Origin: Qipengyuania_B thermophila | GTDB lineage: Bacteria > Pseudomonadota > Alphaproteobacteria > Sphingomonadales > Sphingomonadaceae | Length of the DNA: 64,000 bases | Assembly (NCBI RefSeq): GCF_004153605.1 | Contig: NZ_SDSI01000001.1 | Location: forward strand, 124,001 to 188,000 | Direction of reading: 5' to 3' | Shown: piece after piece, positions 40,088 through 48,654 of the stretch | How positions within the stretch are numbered: the stretch's first letter is position 1 | Layout of the letters: every line of letters begins with the position of its first letter | Translations under genes and position numbers: made by a program | Notes under the pieces: generated by a model | What the model saw: only the letters and a program-made list of their open reading frames with translations | Told to the model about the DNA's origin: nothing | The model's database searches: none

Positions 40088-41087
40088 CGCTCTCGTCCCT
40101 GAGCGAGATTTCGCCGGCTGCGGCCAGCCGCCGCGCCTCGGTGACCATCGCGGTCCGCGCGCGTTCGGCGGCGTCTCCCGGAACGCGCCCGCGCTGGGCC
40201 AGTTCGTCTCTGACACCCTCGGCCGCGCGTGCGGACATGGCGGCGAACACCTGCTCCTGCCCGCGCTCGTCGACCCCGGCGAGCGCGTCCACGAGCATCG
40301 CGGCGTCGATCTCCCGCAGCAGTCGACCCATGTCGGCGGGCTGAAGCTCGAGAAGCATGGCAAAGGTCACCAATTCGTCCGTGATCGCCTGGGCCAGATC
40401 GGCGTGCTGCCGCGCAAGGGCGGGCAGGACATGGTGTTCGACATCCCGGCTCGCGGCGTTGATCAGTGCCGCGGCATCGCGCGGCCCGCCCGCCCGCAGC
40501 GGCAGGGTGCCGAAACTCTCGTCCATCCGCCGATCAAGGAGGGTGTCGAGCAGCGCGCGGGCACGCGCGGGCAGCCGCTCCAGCCTGGCAACACGACCGA
40601 CCACCTCGACCTGAAGGTCCTGAGGCAACAGGGCCAGAACACGCGCGGCCTGACGAGGCTCGAGCATCAGGAGGAGCGCGGCAATGACCTGCGGCGGCTC
40701 GCCGCCGACCAGTGCGAGAAGGCTGTGCGGGTCAAGCCATCGGGCGATGGCGAGCGAACGCGCGCTTGCGGCACCCTCCATCTGTTCAACGAGCAACGCC
40801 GCCCGCGGCGCGCCGACCGCGCGTTGCAACAGGCTCGACACCCGTTCCTCGCTGTTGCCGACATGGAGCGCGCCTGCCTCGGCAGTCGCCAGAAACGCGC
40901 CGACAGCGTCCTCGACCGCGGCCTGTTCGACGCAGGCGAGGCCACACATGGCGTCGCCGAGCACCCGCAGATCCTCCGGGTCGAGCCGTTCCAGCACGGA
41001 GGCGGCCACTTCTTCCTCGAGCAGGAGCGTCACGACCGCTGCCTGCTGTGCGGAAGACAGCGCGACTGCCGGTTCGCCAGCCGTCAT
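40080..41087 (-). CDS. fliG: Flagellar switch/torque protein FliG
   Basis: From ATG 41087 (ATGA overlap with fliF) the protein is 335 residues with the three FliG domains. The C-terminal torque helix region is well conserved: FAMLLELQPADMGRLLREID, then QEQVFAAMSARAAEGVRDEL with the charged residues that face MotA. Confidence 0.95.
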   Translation of the reverse strand: MTAGEPAVALSSAQQAAVVTLLLEEEVAASVLERLDPEDLRVLGDAMCGLACVEQAAVEDAVGAFLATAEAGALHVGNSEERVSSLLQRAVGAPRAALLVEQMEGAASARSLAIARWLDPHSLLALVGGEPPQVIAALLLMLEPRQAARVLALLPQDLQVEVVGRVARLERLPARARALLDTLLDRRMDESFGTLPLRAGGPRDAAALINAASRDVEHHVLPALARQHADLAQAITDELVTFAMLLELQPADMGRLLREIDAAMLVDALAGVDERGQEQVFAAMSARAAEGVRDELAQRGRVPGDAAERARTAMVTEARRLAAAGEISLRDESDG

Positions 41088-42700
41088 GCCGCCCGTCCGC
41101 CTTGGGCGTGCAACAGGCGCCGCAGGGCGTCCGCCGCCACGGCCGGATGCGTGCTGGCGAGTGTCCGCGCAAGGCCGGGATGGTCGACGCGCGAATCCTC
41201 CTCGGGCGCTGCCGCGACGCCGGCCTGACCCTCTGGGCCGGACGGCTCGGCGGAATCCGTCGAAGCCGGCGTCAAGCGCTTCACCAGCGGCCTTACGACG
41301 AGCAGCAGCACCAGCAGCACGGCAACAAGCGCCGCGGCGTGACGCAGCAGCGGCGCGGCCCACCATTGCTCATGCCAGGCCGCCTCGGGCACCAGAGGCT
41401 GGCTGAAGGTTCCGGCGACCACGGTGACGGTGTCGCCGCGCGCCGGATCGGCTCCGGCAGCGGCGGCCACGAGCTCCTTGACCTGCGGCAGTCCGGCCGG
41501 GCGGAGCTGCTTCAGAGCCTCCGCGTTGAGCGCCACCGCCACCGAGATGCGCCGCACCCCGCCCGGGCGGCTCGACGCGACGGAGACGGCACGTCCGATG
41601 GCGAATTCCCGCCGCGCGCTGGCGTCGCTGGCGAGCGCACCGGCGGCGGGTGCCTCGTTGCCCGCGGGCGGCGCCGGGTCGAGCGTGGTGTCGGGCGGCG
41701 GGGTGTTGCTGAGCGCACCCGGAATACCCAATCCGCCAGGAGCCGCGGGTTGCTGCGAGCGGGTCTCGCTTTCGCTGCGCACCACGCCGTCCCGGTCATA
41801 GGATTCCTGCGCCCGCGTGGTGTCGGACCGGTCAAGCTCCACCTGGGCCTGAACGGAGAAATTGCCCTCGCCCACCAGCGGAAGCAGCAGCTGGTCAAGC
41901 TGGAGACGCAGCTTTTCCTCGCGCGCGGCCTGCTCGTCCAGACCTGCCGGCGCCATTCCGCCGCCGCGCGAGAGCAGGCGGCCGCTCTGATCGGCGATCC
42001 GCACGGCGTCCACCGGCAGGCCCGGAACCGCGCCCGCGACCAGTGCGGCAACGGCGTCGATCTGGGCGGGCGACAGGCTTCGCCCCCTCGCGAGGCGGAT
42101 CATGACCGACGCGCTCGGCGCCACCTGCTCGCGCACGAACACCGACCGCTCCGGCATGGCGAGGTGCACGCGGACGGCCTCCACCCCGTCAATCGTGCGA
42201 ATGGTCAGCATCAGCTCGCGTTCGCGCGCCAACCGGACCTTCTCGGTCTCCAGCACCCGGCTGGCACCGAGCGGCATGTCCGCAAGCGGGTCCGGGTGTG
42301 TCTCTGGGGACGACAGCGAACCGTTGCTCGCCACCGTCATTCGGGCACGATACAGATCATCCTGCGCAACCGTCACAAGTCCGGTGTCGTGACTGATGCG
42401 GTAGGAAATACCGGCCGCCTCGAGAGCAGCCGCCACCTGACCCCGCTCGGCATCGCTCAGCGCCTCGTAGAGGGTGCGCTGCGGGGGATCGGACAGAGCG
42501 AGCCACAGCCCGCCGGCGAGGGTGAGGGCGCCGCCCGCCGCCATCGCCGGCAACGCGCGGCGAACCGCCGGCTGGCCGAGGAATGCGCGCAGCCGTTCTG
42601 CCATGCCGGGCGAGAGGCGCGCCCAGCCCGCACCCGTGGCGAGCGAAGCGGCCGTCGGCGCGGGAACGACGGCGAGAGCGGACGAGGGTGCTTCGCTCAT
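41084..42700 (-). CDS. fliF: Flagellar MS-ring protein FliF
   Basis: The 538-residue protein has the two membrane helices of FliF (about 48-68 and near 440-460), the ring-building motif segment RTLYEALSDAERGQVAAALE and a conserved RMTVASNGSL region. It forms the MS ring and the C-terminal tail binds FliG. Confidence 0.95.
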   Translation of the reverse strand: MSEAPSSALAVVPAPTAASLATGAGWARLSPGMAERLRAFLGQPAVRRALPAMAAGGALTLAGGLWLALSDPPQRTLYEALSDAERGQVAAALEAAGISYRISHDTGLVTVAQDDLYRARMTVASNGSLSSPETHPDPLADMPLGASRVLETEKVRLARERELMLTIRTIDGVEAVRVHLAMPERSVFVREQVAPSASVMIRLARGRSLSPAQIDAVAALVAGAVPGLPVDAVRIADQSGRLLSRGGGMAPAGLDEQAAREEKLRLQLDQLLLPLVGEGNFSVQAQVELDRSDTTRAQESYDRDGVVRSESETRSQQPAAPGGLGIPGALSNTPPPDTTLDPAPPAGNEAPAAGALASDASARREFAIGRAVSVASSRPGGVRRISVAVALNAEALKQLRPAGLPQVKELVAAAAGADPARGDTVTVVAGTFSQPLVPEAAWHEQWWAAPLLRHAAALVAVLLVLLLVVRPLVKRLTPASTDSAEPSGPEGQAGVAAAPEEDSRVDHPGLARTLASTHPAVAADALRRLLHAQGGRAA

Positions 42701-42703
42701 GCG

Positions 42704-43066
42704 CTAGACCCCCAACCGCATGATGTCCTGATAGGCGGACAGCAGCTTGTTGCGCACCTGCAGGGTCGTCTCGAAGGCGAGGCCAGCCTCCTGACGGGCG
42801 AGCATGACCTGCGCGATGTCGGTCACTTCGCCGCGTTCATAGGCGGCCGCGACATCAGCGGCCCTGGCCTGCACGGCGCTGACGCTCTGCACCGCCGTAT
42901 CGAGCAGGTCGGCAAAGCCCGCTCCTGCCGGGTTGGGCGAAGGCGCCGGCGCGGCCGTCGCCGCCTGCATCCCGCGCAAAGCCTCGGACCGCTCGATCAG
43001 CTGGCGACGCAGGTCGAGCACCTCGCGCACGCTGCTGCCGGCGCCGCCAATGGCGGCCGCACTCAT
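42704..43066 (-). CDS. fliE: Flagellar hook-basal body protein FliE
   Basis: From ATG 43066 (ATGA overlap with the regulator) the protein is 120 residues. The C-terminus has the FliE pattern QVMLARQEAGLAFETTLQVR followed by NKLLSAYQDIMRLGV. It links the MS ring to the rod. Confidence 0.93.
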   Translation of the reverse strand: MSAAAIGGAGSSVREVLDLRRQLIERSEALRGMQAATAAPAPSPNPAGAGFADLLDTAVQSVSAVQARAADVAAAYERGEVTDIAQVMLARQEAGLAFETTLQVRNKLLSAYQDIMRLGV

Positions 43067-44310
43067 GCGGCGCCTCCCGCGACCGAGCCGCTGCGCATTT
43101 CGGCGAGGCGGTAACGCAGCGTGCGTTCGGAAATGCCGAGCATCCGCGCCGTGCGTGACCGGTCGCCCCCGCACGCGTCCAGCGCGTCGGCCACGGCCGC
43201 GGCGCGGGACCGGCGCAGGGCATGCGACAGGCTCGCGGCGTTCCCCTGCTCGTGCTGCATCGCCTGTCCAGCCAGCGGCTCCGGTGGCGGCACGCCGGCG
43301 GCTGCCCGGTCGAAGACGATGTGGCTCTCGTCAAGCACCGGGCAGCCATCGGCGAGGATGAGGGCGCGCCGCATGACGTTCTCCAGTTCGCGCACATTGC
43401 CGGGGAACGGGTGCGCCTCCAGCCGGGCGACCGCGTCCCTCGAGATCCACTCAGGACCGTGCGCCCCCGCCCGGTGACGGGCGAGCATGGCGAAGGCCAG
43501 GGGCGCGATGTCAGCTGTGCGCTCCCGCAAAGCCGGCAGGTGGAGCGGAAACACGCTGAGGCGGTAGAACAGGTCGGCACGGAACCGCCCGGCATTCACT
43601 TCACCGGCAAGATCGCGGTTGGCACAGGCGATCACCCGCACGTCGACAGGTTCGGCCCGGGTCGCACCCAGCGGCGTGACCTCCCCTTCCTGAAGCGCGC
43701 GCAGGAGCTTGGCCTGGAGGCCCAGCGGCAGTTCCGCAATCTCGTCGAGCAGCAGCGTTCCGCCATGGGCCGCCCGGAAGAAGCCCTCCCCCGCCTCGGC
43801 CGCGCCAGTAAAGGCCCCGCGGCGGTGGCCGAACAGCAGGGCTTCCATCATGGTCTCCGGAACCGCTGCACAGTTCACCGCGACGAACGGCCCGGTGGCA
43901 CGCCGGCTGCACCGATGCACGAGGCGGCTGATCACCTCCTTGCCGGTGCCCGTCGGACCACCGATCAGGACGGGAACGTCGGTCGCCGCGACCCGTGTCG
44001 CCATGGCCTTGAGCGCGAGCATGGCCGGATCGCGGAGCACCGGGTCGGCTCCCGCGGCCGCCGCCAGCGCCGCGGGGACGAGGGCACCCTCGTCCGGGTC
44101 GGCATAGAGCACCCGGATGCCGTGCGCACCGGCCCGGCGGACTGTTGGCGAATCGCCCCGTGCCATCGTGACCAGCAGGTCGCCGGGCCGGCGCGCGGGT
44201 GCCGGTCCGTCATCGGAGACGACGATGCATTCGTGGGTTCCGGCCTGCGCCAGCGCGCTGGCGATCCGGCGCGCCGCCGGCGCATGGCGGCGCTCCACGT
44301 CTGGAGGCAT
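43063..44310 (-). CDS. Sigma-54 dependent flagellar regulator (FleQ/FlbD-like)
   Basis: From ATG 44310 (AGGA about seven bases upstream) the protein is 415 residues; an ATG at 44325 is an alternative. The AAA+ domain has Walker A GGPTGTGKE at 117-125, the sigma-54 loop GAFTGA at 165-170 and Walker B LLLDE at 186-190. A Fis-type helix-turn-helix is at the C-terminus (RTARMLGISERTLRYRL). The N-terminal 100 residues look like a receiver without a clear phosphorylation site. It should activate the two consensus sigma-54 promoters in this cluster. It heads the fliE-flhB operon. Confidence 0.9.
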   Translation of the reverse strand: MPPDVERRHAPAARRIASALAQAGTHECIVVSDDGPAPARRPGDLLVTMARGDSPTVRRAGAHGIRVLYADPDEGALVPAALAAAAGADPVLRDPAMLALKAMATRVAATDVPVLIGGPTGTGKEVISRLVHRCSRRATGPFVAVNCAAVPETMMEALLFGHRRGAFTGAAEAGEGFFRAAHGGTLLLDEIAELPLGLQAKLLRALQEGEVTPLGATRAEPVDVRVIACANRDLAGEVNAGRFRADLFYRLSVFPLHLPALRERTADIAPLAFAMLARHRAGAHGPEWISRDAVARLEAHPFPGNVRELENVMRRALILADGCPVLDESHIVFDRAAAGVPPPEPLAGQAMQHEQGNAASLSHALRRSRAAAVADALDACGGDRSRTARMLGISERTLRYRLAEMRSGSVAGGAA

Positions 44311-44368
44311 GATTATCCTGGTCATGGCGAGGTGCAATCCTGTGGCGGTGTTGCGTGTTTGTTCCACC

Positions 44369-44383
44369 GCAGTACCTGCTCCA
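44369..44383 (-). promoter_or_regulatory. Possible sigma-54 site before the regulator gene
   Basis: On the minus strand TGGAGCA, GGTA, CTGC keeps the essential GG and GC with the right ten-base distance but few other consensus bases. A start near 44357 would give a leader of about 47 bases. It may be an autoregulated promoter; the match is weak. Confidence 0.3.
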
Positions 44384-44453
44384 CCCCACCCCGCGACAGT
44401 CCGTATTCCTACGCAGGCAGGATCGTGAGCGAGACTTTCCTGCGGCGCCGCGG

Positions 44454-44482
44454 CTTAAACCGGGCGCCCGAGGGTCGTTCAT
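44454..44482 (+). promoter_or_regulatory. Candidate FliA-dependent promoter of fliC
   Basis: CTTAAA (44454-44459) is followed after 15 bases by TCGTTCAT (44475-44482), 55 bases before the flagellin ATG. The same motif and spacing lie before fliD. Flagellin and cap genes are the usual FliA targets, so this is probably the late promoter of this organism. Confidence 0.55.
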
Positions 44483-44537
44483 GAGGGGGCAAGCCGCGGC
44501 ACGGGGCCGGCCGGCACGCGTTCAGGAGAGAGCATTC

Positions 44538-45365
44538 ATGGCCGTCATCAACACCAACATCGGCGCGCTTCGCGCCAGCAATGCGGCTGCGCGCGCAGAG
44601 CAGCTGCAAGGAACCGCCATGGAGCGGCTGTCGACCGGAAAACGGATCAACGGCGCGAAGGACGACGCCGCAGGTCTTGCCATCGCGACGTCCATGACCG
44701 CCCAGATCCGCGGCATGAATCAGGGCATCCGCAACGCCAATGACGGCATCAGCCTTGCCCAGACGGCAGAAGGCGCGCTGGAGGAAGTGTCCAACATGCT
44801 TCAGCGGGTGCGGGAACTGGCGACGCAATCCGCCTCGGGCACGTATCAGGACGCCACTGACCGCGCCTACATGCAGAAGGAGGTGGACGAGCTGACCGCG
44901 CAGATCGATCAGGTCGTCACCAACACCAAATTCAACGGCGTGAGCCTGTTCGACGGCTCGACGACCACGGTCACCATTCAGGCGGGCGCCAACGCCTCCG
45001 ACACGATCGATCTCGCCATGGCCGACCTCACGACCCTGGCGGCGTCCGGCGGCGCAGCGGGATCCTACGACGTCTCCACCGCCGCCGCCGCCAATGCGCT
45101 GCTGACGTCGCTGGAAGGCGAACTCGACTCGATCTCCAGCGCACGGGCCACTCTGGGCGCAGGACAGAACCGGCTGGAGTCGGCCGTGAACACGCTGTCC
45201 TCGAACGCCGTCAACCTTGCCGACGCCCGCTCACAGATCGAGGACACGGACTACTCGGCCGAGACCACCGCCCTCGCCAAGGCGCAGATCCTCAGCCAAG
45301 CCTCCACGGCAATGCTCGCCCAGGCCAATCAGAGCCAGCAGAACGTCCTGTCCCTGCTGCGCTGA
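44538..45365 (+). CDS. fliC: Flagellin
   Basis: This 275-residue protein has both conserved flagellin ends: MAVINTNIGALRASNAAARA with ERLSTGKRINGAKDDAAGLA, and EDTDYSAETTALAKAQILSQ with QANQSQQNVLSLLR. The variable middle is short, so the filament has small outer domains. AGGAGA lies about nine bases before the ATG; a longer frame upstream has no flagellin features. It is the only flagellin gene in the window. Confidence 0.97.
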   Translation: MAVINTNIGALRASNAAARAEQLQGTAMERLSTGKRINGAKDDAAGLAIATSMTAQIRGMNQGIRNANDGISLAQTAEGALEEVSNMLQRVRELATQSASGTYQDATDRAYMQKEVDELTAQIDQVVTNTKFNGVSLFDGSTTTVTIQAGANASDTIDLAMADLTTLAASGGAAGSYDVSTAAAANALLTSLEGELDSISSARATLGAGQNRLESAVNTLSSNAVNLADARSQIEDTDYSAETTALAKAQILSQASTAMLAQANQSQQNVLSLLR

Positions 45366-45380
45366 GGACCAAGATCGTCT

Positions 45381-45410
45381 GCGCCCGGCGGCCGAAACGC
45401 TGCCGGGCGC
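45381..45410 (+). terminator. Hairpin after flagellin
   Basis: A perfect nine-base stem, GCGCCCGGC (45381-45389) and GCCGGGCGC (45402-45410), with a 12-base loop, starts 16 bases after the fliC stop. No T-run follows, so termination or mRNA protection are both possible. Confidence 0.5.
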
Positions 45411-45450
45411 TCGCCCCGCGTCAAATGGGCCGAACCTACGACGTGAACTT

Positions 45451-46659
45451 CTAGGTCGCCGATTCCAGTTTCGCGAGCCTCTCTTGAAGGTCGGGAAAGT
45501 GATGCAGCTTGTTCTGCTCCAGCCAAGGCGCGTGCGGCCCGTCGAAGATCCACGTCTTGACCATCGTTCGCCAGTCAACCGGACCCTTGAAGCGGATCCA
45601 GCTTCGATCCGCAGCATCAGACAGGCGACTGTAGAGTTCAGGATCGTCCAGCACCCGGCCGATGACCCGCGCGCAATCAACCGGATCTTCGCTTCTGAAG
45701 ATGCAGGCATCCACCCCGTCACGCAGCACGGCACGAAAGGTTGGATGGCTGCTGCATACAATGGGAGTGCGCGACGCGACGGCTTCGAACAGGGTCAGCG
45801 GGAAGGCTTCGGAGTATCCGTCACGACTTGGCAGAATGACGACGTCTGCTTTCCTGAAATACTCGACGACCCGGTCGTTGGAAATCAACCCGTGAAAATT
45901 AACCTTTTTGTCGATCCCCAGTCTTGCGGTACGATCCTTCATGTCCGACAATGCCGCCCCGCCACCGGCGACATCCAGCACCACAGAGCGCCCGCCATTT
46001 GACATCACAGCCACCGCCTCGAGGAGATCACCGACACCTTTCGACTCCGCAATGGACCCGGCATAGGCGAGCCTCTTTGGTTCATGCTGTCCGAGAGTTT
46101 TGGTACTGAACTGGTCGGGAGTAAAAGCATGTGGGACATCCCAGGCGATCAACTTGTTCTTCTTAACTCCAAGATCGGCCAAGCCATAGGTCGATGGAAA
46201 GCAGTGGTTCGAGACTAATTCGATGCCTGAATGATTGAGAGCGCGCGCGATACGCCATGCACCTATTTTGGCGCGCAGAGACTTGCCGTTGTAGGTTGTA
46301 CCAAGAACAGCCAGCACACGCGCCTTCGACCGTGCAGCTTTCTGGAGGAGGGAGCGATTCGGATAATGGACAATGATGCCATCGTTGTCTTGACGACTGA
46401 AGACAGCATTTGTTTGAGGTGAATCGACGCTGTCACCGACAAGTTGGACAACACGTATATGATCGCTCCATCGGCGATCATAGGGCTCCGAACCTGCCAT
46501 CGAAAAAACGTCTACCTTGACGTCTGCTTTCTCAAGGTCAAGCAGCAGCTGAGATACCTCATTGTGGGTCGCATATAATTGCGAATCTCCTGCACTATGT
46601 CGACGAAGGGCCTCAAAAAAATCCCCTGCCGGGAAAAATATGGTCAGGTTCTTCATCAT
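45451..46659 (-). CDS. Glycosyltransferase, GT4/GT1 type
   Basis: This 402-residue protein has the GT-B C-terminal domain: KRLAYAGSIAESKGVGDLLE, then VNFHGLISNDRVVEYFRKAD and the donor-site motif SRDGYSEAFPLTLFEAVAS with its EAFPLTLFEA core. The acceptor is unknown. GC content and codon use are clearly lower than in the flanking flagellar and ada genes, so it was probably acquired. It is convergent with flagellin and could glycosylate flagellin or a surface polysaccharide; this is inference from position. Confidence 0.85.
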   Translation of the reverse strand: MMKNLTIFFPAGDFFEALRRHSAGDSQLYATHNEVSQLLLDLEKADVKVDVFSMAGSEPYDRRWSDHIRVVQLVGDSVDSPQTNAVFSRQDNDGIIVHYPNRSLLQKAARSKARVLAVLGTTYNGKSLRAKIGAWRIARALNHSGIELVSNHCFPSTYGLADLGVKKNKLIAWDVPHAFTPDQFSTKTLGQHEPKRLAYAGSIAESKGVGDLLEAVAVMSNGGRSVVLDVAGGGAALSDMKDRTARLGIDKKVNFHGLISNDRVVEYFRKADVVILPSRDGYSEAFPLTLFEAVASRTPIVCSSHPTFRAVLRDGVDACIFRSEDPVDCARVIGRVLDDPELYSRLSDAADRSWIRFKGPVDWRTMVKTWIFDGPHAPWLEQNKLHHFPDLQERLAKLESAT

Positions 46660-46668
46660 AATCCCAGT

Positions 46669-46869
46669 TTAAAAGCCACATAATTTACTGACAGCAAGTC
46701 TATTTTCTGCGACATACCGCAAGCGTCTTTCCAGCCGGCGAGTGCTCTTCATGGGGTTTCGCAGCCTGAGGTATGCTTTTCCCAAGAGGCAATAGCAATC
46801 GTCCGGGTCAGGCACGAGAGCGTCTGGAAAGTGACGATTATTGATCCATCCGGCATTCGTGCGCTCCAC
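46669..46869 (-). pseudogene. Short ORF, possible gene fragment (TPR-like)
   Basis: The 66-residue ORF ends ten bases before the glycosyltransferase start and shares its low GC. ALVPDPDDCYCLLGKAYLRL followed by RNPMKSTRRLERRLRYV resembles one TPR unit. It may be the remnant of a larger gene that once preceded the glycosyltransferase, or a chance ORF. Confidence 0.25.
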
Positions 46870-47533
46870 CGTCGGCCTTCATAGGGGCCCGTTCAGCGCC
46901 CTTGGTAGAAGTCAAAGATGAAAACACCTCCTTCGGAGCATGTTGGTTGGATGTGGACTGACTGTCGCGCTGAATGGGCAGTTTGTGAGCGAGCAGATGG
47001 TGGCGGACATGATGGCTTGAACGGCGCTGTGGGGGCGACGGCTGCGGCGGAAATGGCTGCCATTCGCGTGGGCCGCAACGACCTCTCGGGCCTGCCCCTT
47101 GCGGCTTGATTGGTCGACGAGATTCACAACGACCGGAACATCAAGTCTGCCGGGCGGGGATCTCAGCGGCACAGTGGCGGACGCGGCGCGGGCGCACGAG
47201 GGCGTGCCGGGGTCGCCGGACAGGGCCTGCCGCGGGTAAAACTGCAGCCGGAAGAAGATTACGCTGAGCACAGCTTTCCCATGGGCCTGCTCCGCGGACT
47301 TTTGGCGCTGCGCTTTTCCGCCTGTCAGGCGGCGACGTTTCGAGACGGCGTGGGTCATCAATTGCACCCCGCCATGTTGCCGGATGCGTGCCGGAGCAGC
47401 CGGCCTCCGTGTCGGCATTAAGCAGCGCGGCATGAACCTGCCGCGACGCTTGCCTGCCGCAGGCAGCTCGCTTCTCAGTTCGGCAGTTCCGAAGCCGCCG
47501 TCAGAACGCCCGCTGCGGGCCGGATCGATGGGT
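46870..47533. other. Region without recognisable gene
   Basis: About 660 bases between the low-GC patch and ada. Several short ORFs occur on both strands, none with a ribosome site, domain or codon pattern I can support. It may hold remnants of the insertion that brought in the glycosyltransferase, but I found no inverted terminal repeats or transposase motif by eye. Confidence 0.4.
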
Positions 47534-48574
47534 TCAGCCCCGCTCCTCCCGCTCGCGCCGCAGCAGCTCCTCCTTGAGCGCGAGGCCGTACGCATAGCCG
47601 CCAAGCGCGCCGTTCCCCTGCACCACCCGGTGACACGGGATCAGCACCGCCACCCCGTTCGCCCCGTTGGCACGGCCGACGGCACGCGCCGCGCCCGGCG
47701 CGCCAATCATCGCGGCCAGTTCGCCGTAGGACCGTGTCTCGCCCGGTGGAATGGTCCGCAGCGCCGCCCAGACCCGCTGCTGGAAGGCGGTGCCCTGCAC
47801 GTCAAGCGGGATGTGTTCTCCCGCGCCCGGGCGCTCGACAGCGTCAAGCACCCGGCCAAGCAGGTCGCGCAAGGAGCCGTCCGCCGGTCTCAGATCCGCG
47901 GCAGGGAAGCGCCGGACGAGATCCTCCCGATCCTCTCCGAACGCAATCCTGCAAACGCCCCTCTCCGTCGCCGCGATCAGCACCGGCCCAAGGGTCGTGG
48001 CGAGCACGGCCCAGCGGATCACCTCTCCGGCGCCGCCCTTGCGCCAGGTGTCCGGCGCCATGCCGAGCCGCGTCTTCGTCTCGGCGTAGAAGCGGCTCGG
48101 CGCTGCATACCCGGCATCGTACACAGCGTCCGTGACACGCGCCGCGCCCGACAGAGCCGTGCGCGCCCGCTCCTCGCGCAGAGCGCGCGCATAGGCTGCC
48201 GGGGACAGGCCCGTGGCACGTGTGAAGACGCGTTGCAGATGCGCCGGAGAATAGCCGGTGAGCGCAGCCAGATCCGCGAGCCGTGCAACGCCTCCCGCGT
48301 TCAGGGCCGTCACCACGGCGAGCACCGCCGCCTCGTCGCCGGCCAGGCTGTCGGGCGAACAGCGCCGGCAGGGCCGCAGGCCCGCGGCCCGCGCCGCGGC
48401 GCCATGGCGGAAGAAGCGCACGTTGCCGCGCTTGGGATGACGGGCGGCGCAGCTCGGGCGGCAGTAGATGCCGGTCGTGAGGACTCCCGTGACGAAGCGG
48501 CCGTCAAACGACCGGTCGCGGTCCAGCACCGCCTGCCAGGCCCGCGCCTCGTCCAGTGGGTTGTCCTCGCTCAT
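47534..48574 (-). CDS. ada: Ada: methylphosphotriester sensor and O6-methylguanine methyltransferase
   Basis: This 346-residue protein has all three Ada parts. The N-terminal zinc domain has cysteines C38, C42, C69 and C72, with C38 the phosphotriester acceptor. An AraC-type helix-turn-helix region follows (LAALTGYSPAHLQRVFTRAT). The C-terminal methyltransferase has the active site PCHRVV with C314. It repairs alkylated DNA and activates its own regulon. It is divergent from the protease gene with an 80-base gap. Confidence 0.96.
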   Translation of the reverse strand: MSEDNPLDEARAWQAVLDRDRSFDGRFVTGVLTTGIYCRPSCAARHPKRGNVRFFRHGAAARAAGLRPCRRCSPDSLAGDEAAVLAVVTALNAGGVARLADLAALTGYSPAHLQRVFTRATGLSPAAYARALREERARTALSGAARVTDAVYDAGYAAPSRFYAETKTRLGMAPDTWRKGGAGEVIRWAVLATTLGPVLIAATERGVCRIAFGEDREDLVRRFPAADLRPADGSLRDLLGRVLDAVERPGAGEHIPLDVQGTAFQQRVWAALRTIPPGETRSYGELAAMIGAPGAARAVGRANGANGVAVLIPCHRVVQGNGALGGYAYGLALKEELLRREREERG

Positions 48575-48654
48575 GCCAACGGCATAGCGCAGGCGCAGCT
48601 CCGCCGCATCCCGCAGCTTGCGGTCAAAGCCCGAGGACGCGTAAGGCGCGGGTC

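Noticed and set aside
40712..43114. An 800-residue plus-strand ORF opposite fliF and fliG
   Set aside because: It is the GC-rich antisense shadow of clear flagellar genes, is rich in Arg/His/Gln/Gly and has no domain. The same holds for other long antisense ORFs, such as 3158-4366, 16985-18385 and 53688-55412.
46912..47604. Minus-strand ORF of 230 residues, possibly a transposase remnant
   Set aside because: No DDE or other transposase motif, no terminal repeats and no credible ribosome site; it also runs into ada.
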